From Thalassospira sp. ER-Se-21-Dark (GTDB lineage Bacteria > Pseudomonadota > Alphaproteobacteria > Rhodospirillales > Thalassospiraceae): a stretch of DNA of 64,000 nt. The stretch lies in assembly GCF_017922435.1 (NCBI RefSeq), contig NZ_VDEZ01000001.1, positions 62,001 through 126,000 on the forward strand. The letters run 5' to 3'. Position numbers and translations under genes: made by a program. The notes beneath the pieces are model-generated. The model searched no databases. It was not told where the DNA came from and worked only from the letters and a program-made list of their open reading frames with translations. Positions 17,865 to 26,473 of this stretch are shown here, one piece after another (the stretch's first letter is position 1; each line of letters begins with the position of its first letter).

Positions 17865-18788
17865 ATGTTATCTTACGCCATTCGGCGCCTGCTGATTGCG
17901 ATCCCGACATTGTTCATCGTGATCACAGTCGCCTTCTTCATGATGCGTATCGCACCGGGCGGCCCGTTCGACCAGGAACGCGCATTGCCGCCGGAAATCG
18001 AAAAGAACATCAAGGCTGCCTATGACCTTGATAAGCCGCTGGTCGAACAATACGCGATCTATATCGGCAAGCTTTTCCAGGGCGATTTCGGACCATCAAT
18101 TAAAATTCGCGACTTTTCGGTTGCCGAACTGATCATGGCAGGTGCCCCTGCCTCGATGCAGTTGGGCCTGAGTGCTATTGCCATTGCGCTTGTGTTTGGC
18201 GTCGCGTTTGGCACCTATGCCGCCATTCGACAAAACAGCGCCGTTGATTTCGTTGTCATGGGTGTTGCGATGATTGGCATCGCCATTCCGAACTTTGTCA
18301 TGGCGCCGTTATTGTCGCTGGTATTCGGGCTTTATCTGTCGATCCTGCCGACCGCTGGCTGGGGGGATGGGGAACTTGAATATAAAATCCTTCCGATCAT
18401 CGCACTCGCCCTGCCCCAGATTGCCTATATCGCACGTCTGACCCGCGGATCGATGGTCGAAGTTCTGCATTCGAATTACATCCGAACCGCCCGCGCCAAG
18501 GGCCTTCGCGAGACGCTTGTCGTCAATCGCCACGCCATCAAGGGCGCGCTGTTACCGGTTGTTTCCTATCTTGGTCCGGCAACGGCGGCCGTCATGACCG
18601 GCTCGGTCGTGATCGAAAGCATCTTTGGCGTGCCCGGTATCGGGACCTATTTCATCAAGGCGGCGCTGAACCGCGACTATCCGCTCGTGATGGGGGTGGT
18701 GATTGTCTATGCGGTGATGATCATCCTGCTGAACTTCCTGGTCGATATGATTTACGGCCTTCTTGATCCCAAACTGAAGTCACGCTGA
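17865..18788 (+). CDS. oppB: Oligopeptide ABC transporter permease OppB
   Basis: A 307-residue inner-membrane permease with six predicted helices. It begins MLSYAIRRLLIAIPTLFIVITVAFFMMRIAPGGPFD, the standard OppB/DppB opening. The EAA-loop region RTARAKGLRETLVVNRHAIKGALLPVVSYLG contacts the ATPases, and the end is NFLVDMIYGLLDPKLK. It follows oppA by 78 bases and overlaps oppC by one base (TGATG). Confidence 0.95.
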   Translation: MLSYAIRRLLIAIPTLFIVITVAFFMMRIAPGGPFDQERALPPEIEKNIKAAYDLDKPLVEQYAIYIGKLFQGDFGPSIKIRDFSVAELIMAGAPASMQLGLSAIAIALVFGVAFGTYAAIRQNSAVDFVVMGVAMIGIAIPNFVMAPLLSLVFGLYLSILPTAGWGDGELEYKILPIIALALPQIAYIARLTRGSMVEVLHSNYIRTARAKGLRETLVVNRHAIKGALLPVVSYLGPATAAVMTGSVVIESIFGVPGIGTYFIKAALNRDYPLVMGVVIVYAVMIILLNFLVDMIYGLLDPKLKSR

Positions 18789-19696
18789 TGATGAATAAAT
18801 CTGAAAAAACAGCTCTGCTGCAATCAGCCGGCGCGGCCGAAGAAATCGAAGGTCGCAGCCTTTGGCGCGATGCCCGTATCCGGTTGTTCCGCAACAAGGC
18901 GGCTGTCGCCTCCATGATCATTCTGGGCATTATTACGTTACTTGCGATCTTTGCCCCGCTTCTCAGCCCCTATGCCTATGACCAGATCGACTGGGGCTAT
19001 ATCCAGGAAGGTCCGAACTGGGAAAACGGCCATATCTTTGGCACCGATGGCAATGGACGCGATCTGTTTATCCGGGTGCTTTATGGCGCGCGTGTATCAC
19101 TTGCGGTCGGGCTTCTGGCAACCACGGTTTCGCTGATCATCGGCGTTACGTACGGCGCGGTTGCCGGATATTTCGGCGGCAAGATCGACAGCATCATGAT
19201 GCGATTTGTCGATGTACTTTATTCCCTGCCCTTCATGTTCTTTGTCATCATGTTGATGGTGGTATTTGGCCGAAACATCTTCCTAATCTTTGTCGCCCTT
19301 GGCGCGGTTGAATGGTTGACCATGGCACGTATTGTCCGCGGTCAGACATTGTCGTTACGTCGGCGCGAATTTATCGAAGCCGCCCACGCAACCGGTGTTT
19401 CGAACTTCAAGATCATTTTCCGCCACATCATTCCCAACGTGCTGGGCCCGGTCATTGTCTATATGACGCTGACCATCCCGCAGGTGATTCTGACCGAAAG
19501 CTTCCTGTCCTTCCTTGGACTGGGCGTACAGGAGCCGCTGACAAGTTGGGGCGTTCTGATTTCCGAAGGGGCCAAGGTGATCGAGGCATCGACATGGATG
19601 CTGATCTATCCGGCTGTGTTCCTGGCGCTCACCCTGTTCTGTTTTAACTTCATCGGTGACGGTCTGCGCGATGCGCTTGATCCGAAAGACAGGTAA
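18788..19696 (+). CDS. oppC: Oligopeptide ABC transporter permease OppC
   Basis: A 302-residue permease with the OppC-type N-terminal extension (SLWRDARIRLFRNKAAVASMIILGIITLLAIFAPLLSPYAYD), a GTDGNGRDLFIRVLYGARVSL motif and the EAA loop EAAHATGVSNFKIIFRHIIPNVLGP. The terminal FIGDGLRDALDPKDR is characteristic. The start could be either of two adjacent ATGs (18788 or 18791); the first overlaps the oppB stop. It pairs with OppB to form the transmembrane channel. Confidence 0.95.
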   Translation: MMNKSEKTALLQSAGAAEEIEGRSLWRDARIRLFRNKAAVASMIILGIITLLAIFAPLLSPYAYDQIDWGYIQEGPNWENGHIFGTDGNGRDLFIRVLYGARVSLAVGLLATTVSLIIGVTYGAVAGYFGGKIDSIMMRFVDVLYSLPFMFFVIMLMVVFGRNIFLIFVALGAVEWLTMARIVRGQTLSLRRREFIEAAHATGVSNFKIIFRHIIPNVLGPVIVYMTLTIPQVILTESFLSFLGLGVQEPLTSWGVLISEGAKVIEASTWMLIYPAVFLALTLFCFNFIGDGLRDALDPKDR

Positions 19697-19715
19697 GGGA
19701 GGACAAGGAAAAACC

Positions 19716-20690
19716 ATGACCACAAATCATATTCTGACTGTCGAAAACCTGACCACGCGCTTTCAGACCCCTGATGGCGAGGTCGAGGCCGTCAATAACG
19801 TCAATTTCCACATCGATCCGGGCGAAACGCTTGGTGTTGTCGGGGAATCCGGATCCGGCAAGACACAAATTTTCCTGTCACTGATGGGATTACTTGCCAA
19901 AAACGGTGCATCCACCGGGTCGGTCCGATACAAGGACAAGGAAATCCTCAATTTGCAGCCCCGCGAATTGAACAAAATTCGCGGGGTGTCGATGTCGATG
20001 ATCTTTCAGGATCCGATGACATCACTGAACCCGTTTCTGAAAATCTCCCGGCAGATGACGGAAGTTCTGGTCGAACATCGCGGCATGTCCGAAGGCGACG
20101 CTTTGGCGCGCGCAATCACCATGCTTGATCGTGTCGGAATTCCCGGTGCGGCCCAGCGCGTTCACATGTATCCGCATGAGTTTTCCGGTGGCATGCGCCA
20201 GCGCGTCATGATCGCCATGGCGCTGTTATGTGATCCGGAAGTTCTGATTGCCGATGAACCGACCACCGCCCTTGATGTAACGGTACAGGCACAGATCCTT
20301 GATCTGTTGCGCGATCTGCAAACCGACTTCAACACAGCCACCGTCATGATCACCCATGATCTGGGCGTGGTGGCGGGTCTTTGTGACCGGGTGATGGTGA
20401 TGTATGGCGGGCGTGTTGTCGAAACCGGATCGGTCCGCGACATCTATTACGACAGTCATCATCCCTATACCGAAGGCCTTTTGAAATCGATGCCAAGGAT
20501 TGATCGCGCCGATGAAGAAAGTCTGTTTGCCATTCCCGGCCAGCCGCCCAACTTGCAGAACCTTCCAAAAGGCTGCGCCTATCAGGAACGTTGCGAATAT
20601 GTGTTTGATCGATGCTGTGCGGAACGCCCGCTTTTGAGGGAATTTGGCAATGGCCGGGCCAGCGCCTGTTTCCGGGAGGATGACAAATGA
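19716..20690 (+). CDS. oppD: Oligopeptide ABC transporter ATP-binding protein OppD
   Basis: A 324-residue ATPase. Walker A is GESGSGKTQ, the Q-loop is MIFQDPMTSLNP, the ABC signature is FSGGMRQRVMIAMAL, Walker B is VLIADEPTTALDV and the H-loop is ITHDLGVV. The C-terminal oligopeptide/dipeptide-transporter domain has the cysteine cluster CAYQERCEYVFDRCC that binds an Fe-S cluster or metal in this family. The ATG at 19716 is preferred to the longer frame: family proteins begin at this point and GGGAGGACAAGG precedes it. The stop overlaps the oppF start (ATGA). Confidence 0.94.
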   Translation: MTTNHILTVENLTTRFQTPDGEVEAVNNVNFHIDPGETLGVVGESGSGKTQIFLSLMGLLAKNGASTGSVRYKDKEILNLQPRELNKIRGVSMSMIFQDPMTSLNPFLKISRQMTEVLVEHRGMSEGDALARAITMLDRVGIPGAAQRVHMYPHEFSGGMRQRVMIAMALLCDPEVLIADEPTTALDVTVQAQILDLLRDLQTDFNTATVMITHDLGVVAGLCDRVMVMYGGRVVETGSVRDIYYDSHHPYTEGLLKSMPRIDRADEESLFAIPGQPPNLQNLPKGCAYQERCEYVFDRCCAERPLLREFGNGRASACFREDDK

Positions 20691-21700
20691 GCGTGATGAA
20701 CAAATCCGCTAAAAAAGACGCTTCACCGATACTGTCGGTCCGCGATCTCAAGGTTCATTTCCCGATCCCGTCCAAGGGCCTGTTTGCCCCTGACCGACAG
20801 CTCAAGGCAGTGGATGGCGTCAATTTCGATCTTTATCCCGGCGAAACACTTGGTGTTGTCGGGGAGTCCGGCTGTGGCAAATCCACGCTTGGCCGTGCGA
20901 TCCTGCAATTGATCCCGCCAACCGATGGTCAGGTTGCCTGGCTTGGCAAGAACATTGTCGGAGCACCACATCGTGACATGCAGCCATTGCGCCGGGACCT
21001 GCAGATCATTTTTCAGGATCCGTTGGCCAGCCTGAACCCGCGCATGACGATTGGCGAAATCATTGCCGAACCGCTGGTCACCCATAAGCCGGAACTCGGC
21101 AAGGAAGAAATCAAGGCACGGGTCAAACGCATGATGGCGCGCGTTGGCCTGTTGCCGCAAATGATCAACCGGTATCCGCATGAGTTTTCCGGTGGTCAGT
21201 GCCAGCGCATCGGCATTGCGCGCGCAATGATCCTGGAGCCCAAACTGATTGTCTGTGACGAGCCGGTCTCAGCGCTTGATGTTTCCATTCAGGCCCAGAT
21301 CGTCAATCTGTTGCAGGAATTGCAGCGGGAATTTGACTTGTCACTGATTTTCATCAGCCATGACCTGTCGATTGTCCGCCACATCTGTCACCGCATCATG
21401 GTGCTGTATCTGGGTAATGTAGCCGAACTTGCGGACCGTGACAGCATCTATGCCGCACCACGGCACCCCTATACCAAGGCCCTGATTTCCGCCGTTCCAA
21501 TCCCCGATCCCGAAATCGAACGCAACAAGGAACGCATTGTTCTGACGGGTGACCTGCCAAGCCCGCTGTCACCGCCATCAGGATGCGTGTTCCGAACCCG
21601 CTGCCCGTTTGCCAAGGATAAATGTGCGCAGGAGCCACCGGTACTGGAACGCGTTTCAGACAGTCAGGAAGTCGCCTGTCACTTCCATGACAGCATCTAG
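20687..21700 (+). CDS. oppF: Oligopeptide ABC transporter ATP-binding protein OppF
   Basis: A 337-residue ATPase. Walker A is GESGCGKST, the Q-loop is [13 protein letters not shown], the signature is [15 protein letters not shown], Walker B is [13 protein letters not shown] and the H-loop is ISHDLSIV. The C-terminal cysteine motif ([17 protein letters not shown]) matches OppF/DppF. It starts in a 4-base overlap with oppD, so the two ATPases are translationally coupled. It is the last gene of the operon, followed by a strong terminator. Confidence 0.95.
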   Translation: MSVMNKSAKKDASPILSVRDLKVHFPIPSKGLFAPDRQLKAVDGVNFDLYPGETLGVVGESGCGKSTLGRAILQLIPPTDGQVAWLGKNIVGAPHRDMQPLRRDLQIIFQDPLASLNPRMTIGEIIAEPLVTHKPELGKEEIKARVKRMMARVGLLPQMINRYPHEFSGGQCQRIGIARAMILEPKLIVCDEPVSALDVSIQAQIVNLLQELQREFDLSLIFISHDLSIVRHICHRIMVLYLGNVAELADRDSIYAAPRHPYTKALISAVPIPDPEIERNKERIVLTGDLPSPLSPPSGCVFRTRCPFAKDKCAQEPPVLERVSDSQEVACHFHDSI

Positions 21701-21740
21701 TTCAACAAGAGCCTCCGAAGAAACTGCACCCGAACTTTTA

Positions 21741-21767
21741 AGACCGCCCTTGTGGCGGTCTTTTTTT
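21741..21767 (+). terminator. Rho-independent terminator of the opp operon
   Basis: AGACCGCC (21741-21748) pairs with GGCGGTCT (21754-21761) around a 5-base loop and is followed by a run of T. Confidence 0.9.
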
Positions 21768-21788
21768 GATCCGTGCGCGCAAAGCTGT

Positions 21789-23564
21789 CTAGTCAGGATT
21801 GGAGATGATGAACTGTGCGATATCGACTTCGTCACGCTGATCTTCACGCAAATACTTGTGTCCGTATTCCTGATAGGTGCCGCTTGTCAGGAAAAGCTCG
21901 AACAGGTCGCTATCGATCTGCCCCTTATCGCGCATGTCGGCCAGGATCGAGATACATTCAGACAATGTTTTCGGCCGTTTATAGGGACGATCCACCGCTG
22001 TCAGCGCCTCAAAGACATCGGCGATCACCATGACCTTTTCGAGGATCCCCATATCATCGCCCGTCAGACCACGCGGGTAGCCTGACCCATCCATTTTTTC
22101 GTGATGATTTCCGGCAATATCGGGAATGCGTTGCAGTTCCTTGGGGTATGGCAGCTGGGCCAGCATATCCTGGGTAATGACAACATGGTCGTTGATCACC
22201 TGACGTTCTTCGGATGTCAGGGTGCCGTGCGGGATCGAGAGGTTATAGAGCTCACCCCGGTTAAAACCGTTATAGATGTCGGTTTCACGATCCATAAGAA
22301 GCTTTTCAGTGCCGGTTGCGCGCAGTTCGGCGAGTTTCGCATCATCAAGGCGCTGTTGTTCCGACCAGGACAAGCCGATGGTGCGATCAAAATACCGCGT
22401 CCATTCCTGCTCTGCGATGTCATGCAGGGCAAAGATGGTGTCGGTATCAAGTTCGGTATCGCCAATATTGGCGTCCGCCACCATGGCAAACTGGGTCTCA
22501 AGTTCGGTCACCCGGCGGGCAAAATCGGCTTCGCACTGAAGTGCGTCCTCGCCGTCAAGCTTGCGTTTAAGCATCTCGATCTCGGCATCACGACGCAGCA
22601 CTTCAAAACGCGTGCGGACTTCGTGAATACGGTTATGGATGGTTTCAAGCTTGGTGGCTTTTTCCATGACATGATCAGGGGTAACGATCTTGCCGCAATC
22701 ATGAAGCCAGGCCGACAGGTCAAGCTCGTACCATTCCATATCTGTCAGATAGAAATTGGAGAATGTGCCATCCCGGTCATCCACGGCTGCCTGGGCCAGC
22801 ATGCGGGCTATGATCGGAACCCGCGAACAGTGACCGGCGGTGTGCGGTGATTTGGCATCAATCGCCTGCCCCAGCACACGGACGAAACTTTCCATCAGGT
22901 CGCGCTGTGCCACCAGCAACCGGCTGTTTTCAATCGCGACTGCAGCCTGACTGGCGAGCGCATTGATGATCGGCTCTATCGCCGGATCAAAGGAAATCAC
23001 ATTGCCTGCATCGTCCCGCGCGTTGATCAGCTGCAAAACGCCGATCACAACGCCGCTGGTATTTTTAAGCGGCACGGTCAGAAAGGATTTCGACCGATAC
23101 CCTGTTTTGGCATCAAATGCCCGGGTGCCGGTAAAATCAAATCCCTCTGCACTATAGGCATCATCAATATTGATCGCCTTGCCGGTCAGCGCGACATAGG
23201 TCGCGATATTGGCGTAGTTCGGGCGGCCTTCGTCGTCATAAAGTGGCAAGGGTGGGAATGGTTTTTCGGTTTCCCGGCCCGAGACAAAGAACGTCTCAAG
23301 CGTATCATTGACCATGATACGGAAATGAAGTTCGCTTTCGTCCTGATTGACGACATAAAGCGATCCACCATCGGCGTTGGTGAAGTTGCGCGCGGCCATC
23401 AGGATTTTCTGGTTAAGCTCTTCGCGCCCCTGCTGTGCCGACAGGGCGATACCCAGTTCGACCAGTTCCGCCAGATAGTTTGCGTCTGTATTGCGGACCT
23501 GTGTCACATCTTTCTGATGATTGTTGGCCCCGTCGCGTTCACGCGCCATAAAAATTCTGCCCAC
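21789..23564 (-). CDS. GAF and HD-GYP domain protein (probable cyclic-di-GMP phosphodiesterase)
   Basis: A 591-residue cytosolic protein. A GAF sensor domain spans about residues 35-212 (GGSLYVVNQDESELHFRI, SFLTVPLKNTSGVVIGVLQLIN). An HD-GYP domain follows with HTAGHCSRV (241), WLHDCGK (HD at 288-289), NHHEKMDGSGYPRGL (HHE 487-489, GYP 495-497) and the VADVFEALTAVDRPYK block. About 195 residues separate HD from HHE, against roughly 60 in ordinary HD-GYP domains. The extra segment (about 300-430) is charged and helical. The metal and GYP residues are intact, so hydrolysis of cyclic-di-GMP is likely. Confidence 0.88.
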   Translation of the reverse strand: MGRIFMARERDGANNHQKDVTQVRNTDANYLAELVELGIALSAQQGREELNQKILMAARNFTNADGGSLYVVNQDESELHFRIMVNDTLETFFVSGRETEKPFPPLPLYDDEGRPNYANIATYVALTGKAINIDDAYSAEGFDFTGTRAFDAKTGYRSKSFLTVPLKNTSGVVIGVLQLINARDDAGNVISFDPAIEPIINALASQAAVAIENSRLLVAQRDLMESFVRVLGQAIDAKSPHTAGHCSRVPIIARMLAQAAVDDRDGTFSNFYLTDMEWYELDLSAWLHDCGKIVTPDHVMEKATKLETIHNRIHEVRTRFEVLRRDAEIEMLKRKLDGEDALQCEADFARRVTELETQFAMVADANIGDTELDTDTIFALHDIAEQEWTRYFDRTIGLSWSEQQRLDDAKLAELRATGTEKLLMDRETDIYNGFNRGELYNLSIPHGTLTSEERQVINDHVVITQDMLAQLPYPKELQRIPDIAGNHHEKMDGSGYPRGLTGDDMGILEKVMVIADVFEALTAVDRPYKRPKTLSECISILADMRDKGQIDSDLFELFLTSGTYQEYGHKYLREDQRDEVDIAQFIISNPD

Positions 23565-23726
23565 TTCGCATTCGGATTAACCGCGCCGTCGAAGATACAT
23601 CCTGCCTGCTTACAGGATATATTCTCAATAAGTTGCTATTTTTCTAACGGCGCACAAGCTATCGAACCGTGAAATCACGTCCAAGCTCCACCATACCTGT
23701 GTGCAGTGTGACCAATGTAATAGGAT

Positions 23727-23753
23727 TGGACTATGCGACCCCATTGGAGCGTG
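23727..23753 (+). repeat. Direct repeat, copy 1, flanking a low-GC segment
   Basis: This begins TGGACTATGCGACCCC and matches 24213-24239 at 22 of 27 positions; the first 16 bases have a single difference. The two copies bracket about 460 bases containing one small AT-rich gene. Confidence 0.5.
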
Positions 23754-23790
23754 AAGTGCTTAAGATAGTAAAATTGATATAGCGTTATGG

Positions 23791-24102
23791 TCATTCCTCC
23801 GATTGCCATTTCTCTTTTAAATCGGCAAATCGCCTAGTTTCTATCAACTCATCTAGTTCATCCTCATACGACTTAATTTGCGCATCCATTGCTTTTCTCT
23901 CGTGTTCATAATGACGCATCACAACGCAGAACAAGAAGGCTAGACAACCAAAGAAGATCAGGCCGATAAGGAAACCATCAATATATGCTATCCCAATCCC
24001 CAATAGGACTAGTAACACCAGAACAGCCTGCCAACCCTGCGTGGCCTGCTTTTTCCTGAGATGTTCAATACTATTTTGAATTATTGCCTCCCTGTCCCCC
24101 AT
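23791..24102 (-). CDS. Small two-helix membrane protein of unknown function
   Basis: 103 residues from the ATG at 24102, which has GGAGG six bases upstream. A charged N-terminus (GDREAIIQNSIEHLRKKQATQG) leads to two adjacent hydrophobic helices (about 25-60: AVLVLLVLLGIGIAYIDG, FLIGLIFFGCLAFLFCVVM). A charged, probably coiled-coil tail follows (HYEHERKAMDAQIKSYEDELDELIETRRFADLKEKW). No family was recognised. It is clearly more AT-rich than its neighbours and sits between two direct repeats, which suggests acquisition. It is convergent with nothing and stands alone between the HD-GYP gene and purB. Confidence 0.65.
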   Translation of the reverse strand: MGDREAIIQNSIEHLRKKQATQGWQAVLVLLVLLGIGIAYIDGFLIGLIFFGCLAFLFCVVMRHYEHERKAMDAQIKSYEDELDELIETRRFADLKEKWQSEE

Positions 24103-24212
24103 CAATCCCTCCATTTTATGAGCTAAAACTCTATCAGACCGGCAGTTTCAAACTGTAAAATACAACAACGTCTCTGTCTTTATCGTCTGCAGGGTTGCCA
24201 ATTTGCCCGGAA

Positions 24213-24239
24213 TGGACTATCCGACCCCGTGAAAGCGTG
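24213..24239 (+). repeat. Direct repeat, copy 2, flanking a low-GC segment
   Basis: This begins TGGACTATCCGACCCC and is the partner of 23727-23753. It lies 87 bases before the purB start, so a regulatory role is an alternative to an insertion footprint. Confidence 0.5.
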
Positions 24240-24326
24240 CCGGCGCCGTGATCGTGCAATCAACTACGCATTCCGATCATCGAGATCTATTTCCGGCACC
24301 CAACCATCTTGCCCGGAGGCGACCGC

Positions 24327-25637
24327 ATGATCCCCCGTTATTCCCGTCCGCAGATGACATCCATCTGGGAACCGGCGAACAAGTTCCGTATCTGGTTCGA
24401 AATCGAAGCCCACGCTGCTGACAAACTGGCTGAACTGGGTGTTATCCCGGCCGAGTCCGCCAAGCTTGTCTGGGAAAAAGGCGACAAGCCCTATACCCAG
24501 GACCGCATCGACCGCATTGATGCCGTCGAAGCCGAAGTCAAACACGATGTGATCGCGTTTCTGACCGAACTAGCAGAACAGGTTGGCGAAGAAGCCCGTT
24601 TCGTTCATCAGGGCATGACCAGCTCCGACGTTCTTGATACCTGCTTTAACGTGCAGCTTGCCCAGGCAACCGACATCCTGCTTGAAGATATGGACAAGCT
24701 TCTGGCAGCGCTTAAAAAGCGCGCCTATGAAACCAAAGACGTCCCTTGCATGGGCCGTTCGCACGGCATCCACGCAGAGCCGGTGACCTTTGGTCTGAAG
24801 CTTGCGACCTTCTATGCGGAATTCAAACGTAACCGTGATCGCCTTGTTGCCGCACGTGATGAAATCGCGACCTGCGCAATTTCCGGTGCGGTTGGTACCT
24901 TTGCCAATATCGACCCGAGTGTTGAAGAACATGTTGCCGCCAAGCTTGGCCTGAAACCGGAACCGGTTTCGACCCAGGTTATCCCGCGCGACCGTCACGC
25001 GGCCTATTTCGCAGCCCTTGGTGTCATCGCATCGTCGATCGAACATCTGGCAACCGAAATCCGCCACTTGCAGCGCACCGAAGTGCGCGAAGTGGAAGAA
25101 TTCTTCTCCAAGGGGCAGAAAGGCTCCTCGGCGATGCCGCACAAGCGTAACCCGGTTCTGACCGAAAACCTGACCGGCCTTGCCCGTCTGGTGCGCTCGA
25201 TGGCGATCCCGGCAATGGAAAACGTTGCCCTTTGGCACGAGCGCGACATTTCGCACAGCTCGGTCGAACGTAACATTGGCCCGGATGCGACCGTCACGCT
25301 TGATTTCGCGCTGATGCGTTTGACCAACGTTGTTGAAAACCTGGTTGTCTATCCGGAACGCATGGACGAGATCCTGAACCAGATGGGTGGTCTGGTCTTC
25401 TCGCAGCGTGTTCTGCTGACCCTGACCCAGTATGGTGTTTCGCGCGAAGATTCGTATCGCATCGTTCAGCGTAACGCGATGAAGGTCTGGAACCGCGAAG
25501 GCGATCTTCTGTCGCTTCTGAAAACCGACGAAGACGTCACCAACCGCATTCCGATGGACAAGCTCGAAGCGCTGTTTGACCTTGGCTACCACACCAAGCA
25601 TGTCGACACGATCTTTGCCCGTGTCTTTGCGGACTAA
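24327..25637 (+). CDS. purB: Adenylosuccinate lyase
   Basis: A 436-residue enzyme of the fumarase/aspartase superfamily. It carries GMTSSDVLDTC, the catalytic-His block GRSHGIHAEPVTFG, and the superfamily signature GSSAMPHKRNPV with the flexible catalytic Ser loop. It cleaves SAICAR and adenylosuccinate in purine synthesis. The ATG at 24327 has GGAGG seven bases upstream; the longer TTG start is unlikely. It is transcribed alone and closed by a terminator; purC, purS, purQ and purL lie 6 kb downstream. Confidence 0.97.
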   Translation: MIPRYSRPQMTSIWEPANKFRIWFEIEAHAADKLAELGVIPAESAKLVWEKGDKPYTQDRIDRIDAVEAEVKHDVIAFLTELAEQVGEEARFVHQGMTSSDVLDTCFNVQLAQATDILLEDMDKLLAALKKRAYETKDVPCMGRSHGIHAEPVTFGLKLATFYAEFKRNRDRLVAARDEIATCAISGAVGTFANIDPSVEEHVAAKLGLKPEPVSTQVIPRDRHAAYFAALGVIASSIEHLATEIRHLQRTEVREVEEFFSKGQKGSSAMPHKRNPVLTENLTGLARLVRSMAIPAMENVALWHERDISHSSVERNIGPDATVTLDFALMRLTNVVENLVVYPERMDEILNQMGGLVFSQRVLLTLTQYGVSREDSYRIVQRNAMKVWNREGDLLSLLKTDEDVTNRIPMDKLEALFDLGYHTKHVDTIFARVFAD

Positions 25638-25660
25638 GCAAAACACCAAAGCCTGCTTTA

Positions 25661-25690
25661 AAGCCCCGGTCGTCTGGCCGGGGCTTTTTT
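25661..25690 (+). terminator. Rho-independent terminator of purB
   Basis: AAGCCCCGG (25661-25669) pairs with CCGGGGCTT (25678-25686) and a T-run follows. Confidence 0.9.
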
Positions 25691-25799
25691 GTTGGCTGGT
25701 GCTGCAATACCGGCTTTTGACATTGCGCATCATTGATGCTGAGCTATATCGAACACAGCCAACACATCAAAAAATGTCAATTACAGGAAAGGCATAGCA

Positions 25800-26420
25800 A
25801 TGAAACTGAGCATCACAGGATGGGAAGACGGCGCGCCGATCCCGGCCAAGTTCGCGTTCGGCAAAATCCCGGCAGAGGGCCGGTTTGAAACATCGGACAA
25901 TATCAGTCCCGCCATTTCCTGGAGCGACATTCCCGAAGGCACCAAATCCTTCGCCCTGATCTGCCATGACCCGGACGTCCCGTCATCGGGCGAGGACGTC
26001 AATATCGAAGGCAAGCAAGTCCCCGCAAACCTACCTCGTGTTGATTTTTACCACTGGGTTCTGGGTAATATCCCGGCCAGCATCACAAAGCTTGAAGAAG
26101 GTGTCGCGTCCAATGGTGTCACGCCAAAAGGCAAGATGCCCGGCGCCAAGCCATATGGCACGGCGGGCCTGAACAACTATACCGACTGGTTTGCCGGCGA
26201 TACCGATATGGGCGGTGATTACGGTGACTATGACGGCCCCTGCCCGCCATGGAATGATTCGATCATTCATCACTATCATTTCACGGTCTATGCGCTTGAT
26301 ACCGACAAGATAGACCTGCCAGAACCCTTTACCGGCCCGGATGCCCTTGCCGCGATCGAGGGCCATGTTCTGGACAAGGCAAGTTACATGGGCACCTACA
26401 CCATGAACCGCGACCTGTAA
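25800..26420 (+). CDS. YbhB/YbcL (PEBP/Raf-kinase-inhibitor-like) protein
   Basis: A 206-residue protein. It shows the PEBP blocks NISPAISWSDIPEGTKSFALICHDPDVP, DFYHWVLGNIPA, GGDYGDYDGPCPPWNDSIIHHYHFTVYALD and a C-terminal HVLDKASYMGTYT. The DPDxP and GPCPP...H(H/Y) motifs line the anion-binding pocket typical of the family. There is no signal peptide, so it is cytosolic. Bacterial members have no settled function. AGGAAAGG precedes the ATG. It is convergent with the LysR gene through a shared terminator. Confidence 0.88.
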   Translation: MKLSITGWEDGAPIPAKFAFGKIPAEGRFETSDNISPAISWSDIPEGTKSFALICHDPDVPSSGEDVNIEGKQVPANLPRVDFYHWVLGNIPASITKLEEGVASNGVTPKGKMPGAKPYGTAGLNNYTDWFAGDTDMGGDYGDYDGPCPPWNDSIIHHYHFTVYALDTDKIDLPEPFTGPDALAAIEGHVLDKASYMGTYTMNRDL

Positions 26421-26441
26421 TCCGCGCCGTACCGCATTTAC

Positions 26442-26471
26442 AACCCCGGTCGAAACCTTTCGGCCGGGGTT
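26442..26471. terminator. Bidirectional terminator
   Basis: AACCCCGG (26442-26449) pairs with CCGGGGTT (26464-26471) between the convergent YbhB-like and LysR genes. It is flanked by T-rich sequence on the plus strand. Confidence 0.75.
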
Positions 26472-26473
26472 TG

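Noticed and set aside
24570..25733. 387-codon open frame antisense to purB
   Set aside because: Shadow of purB; it runs through the purB terminator and has no recognisable domain.
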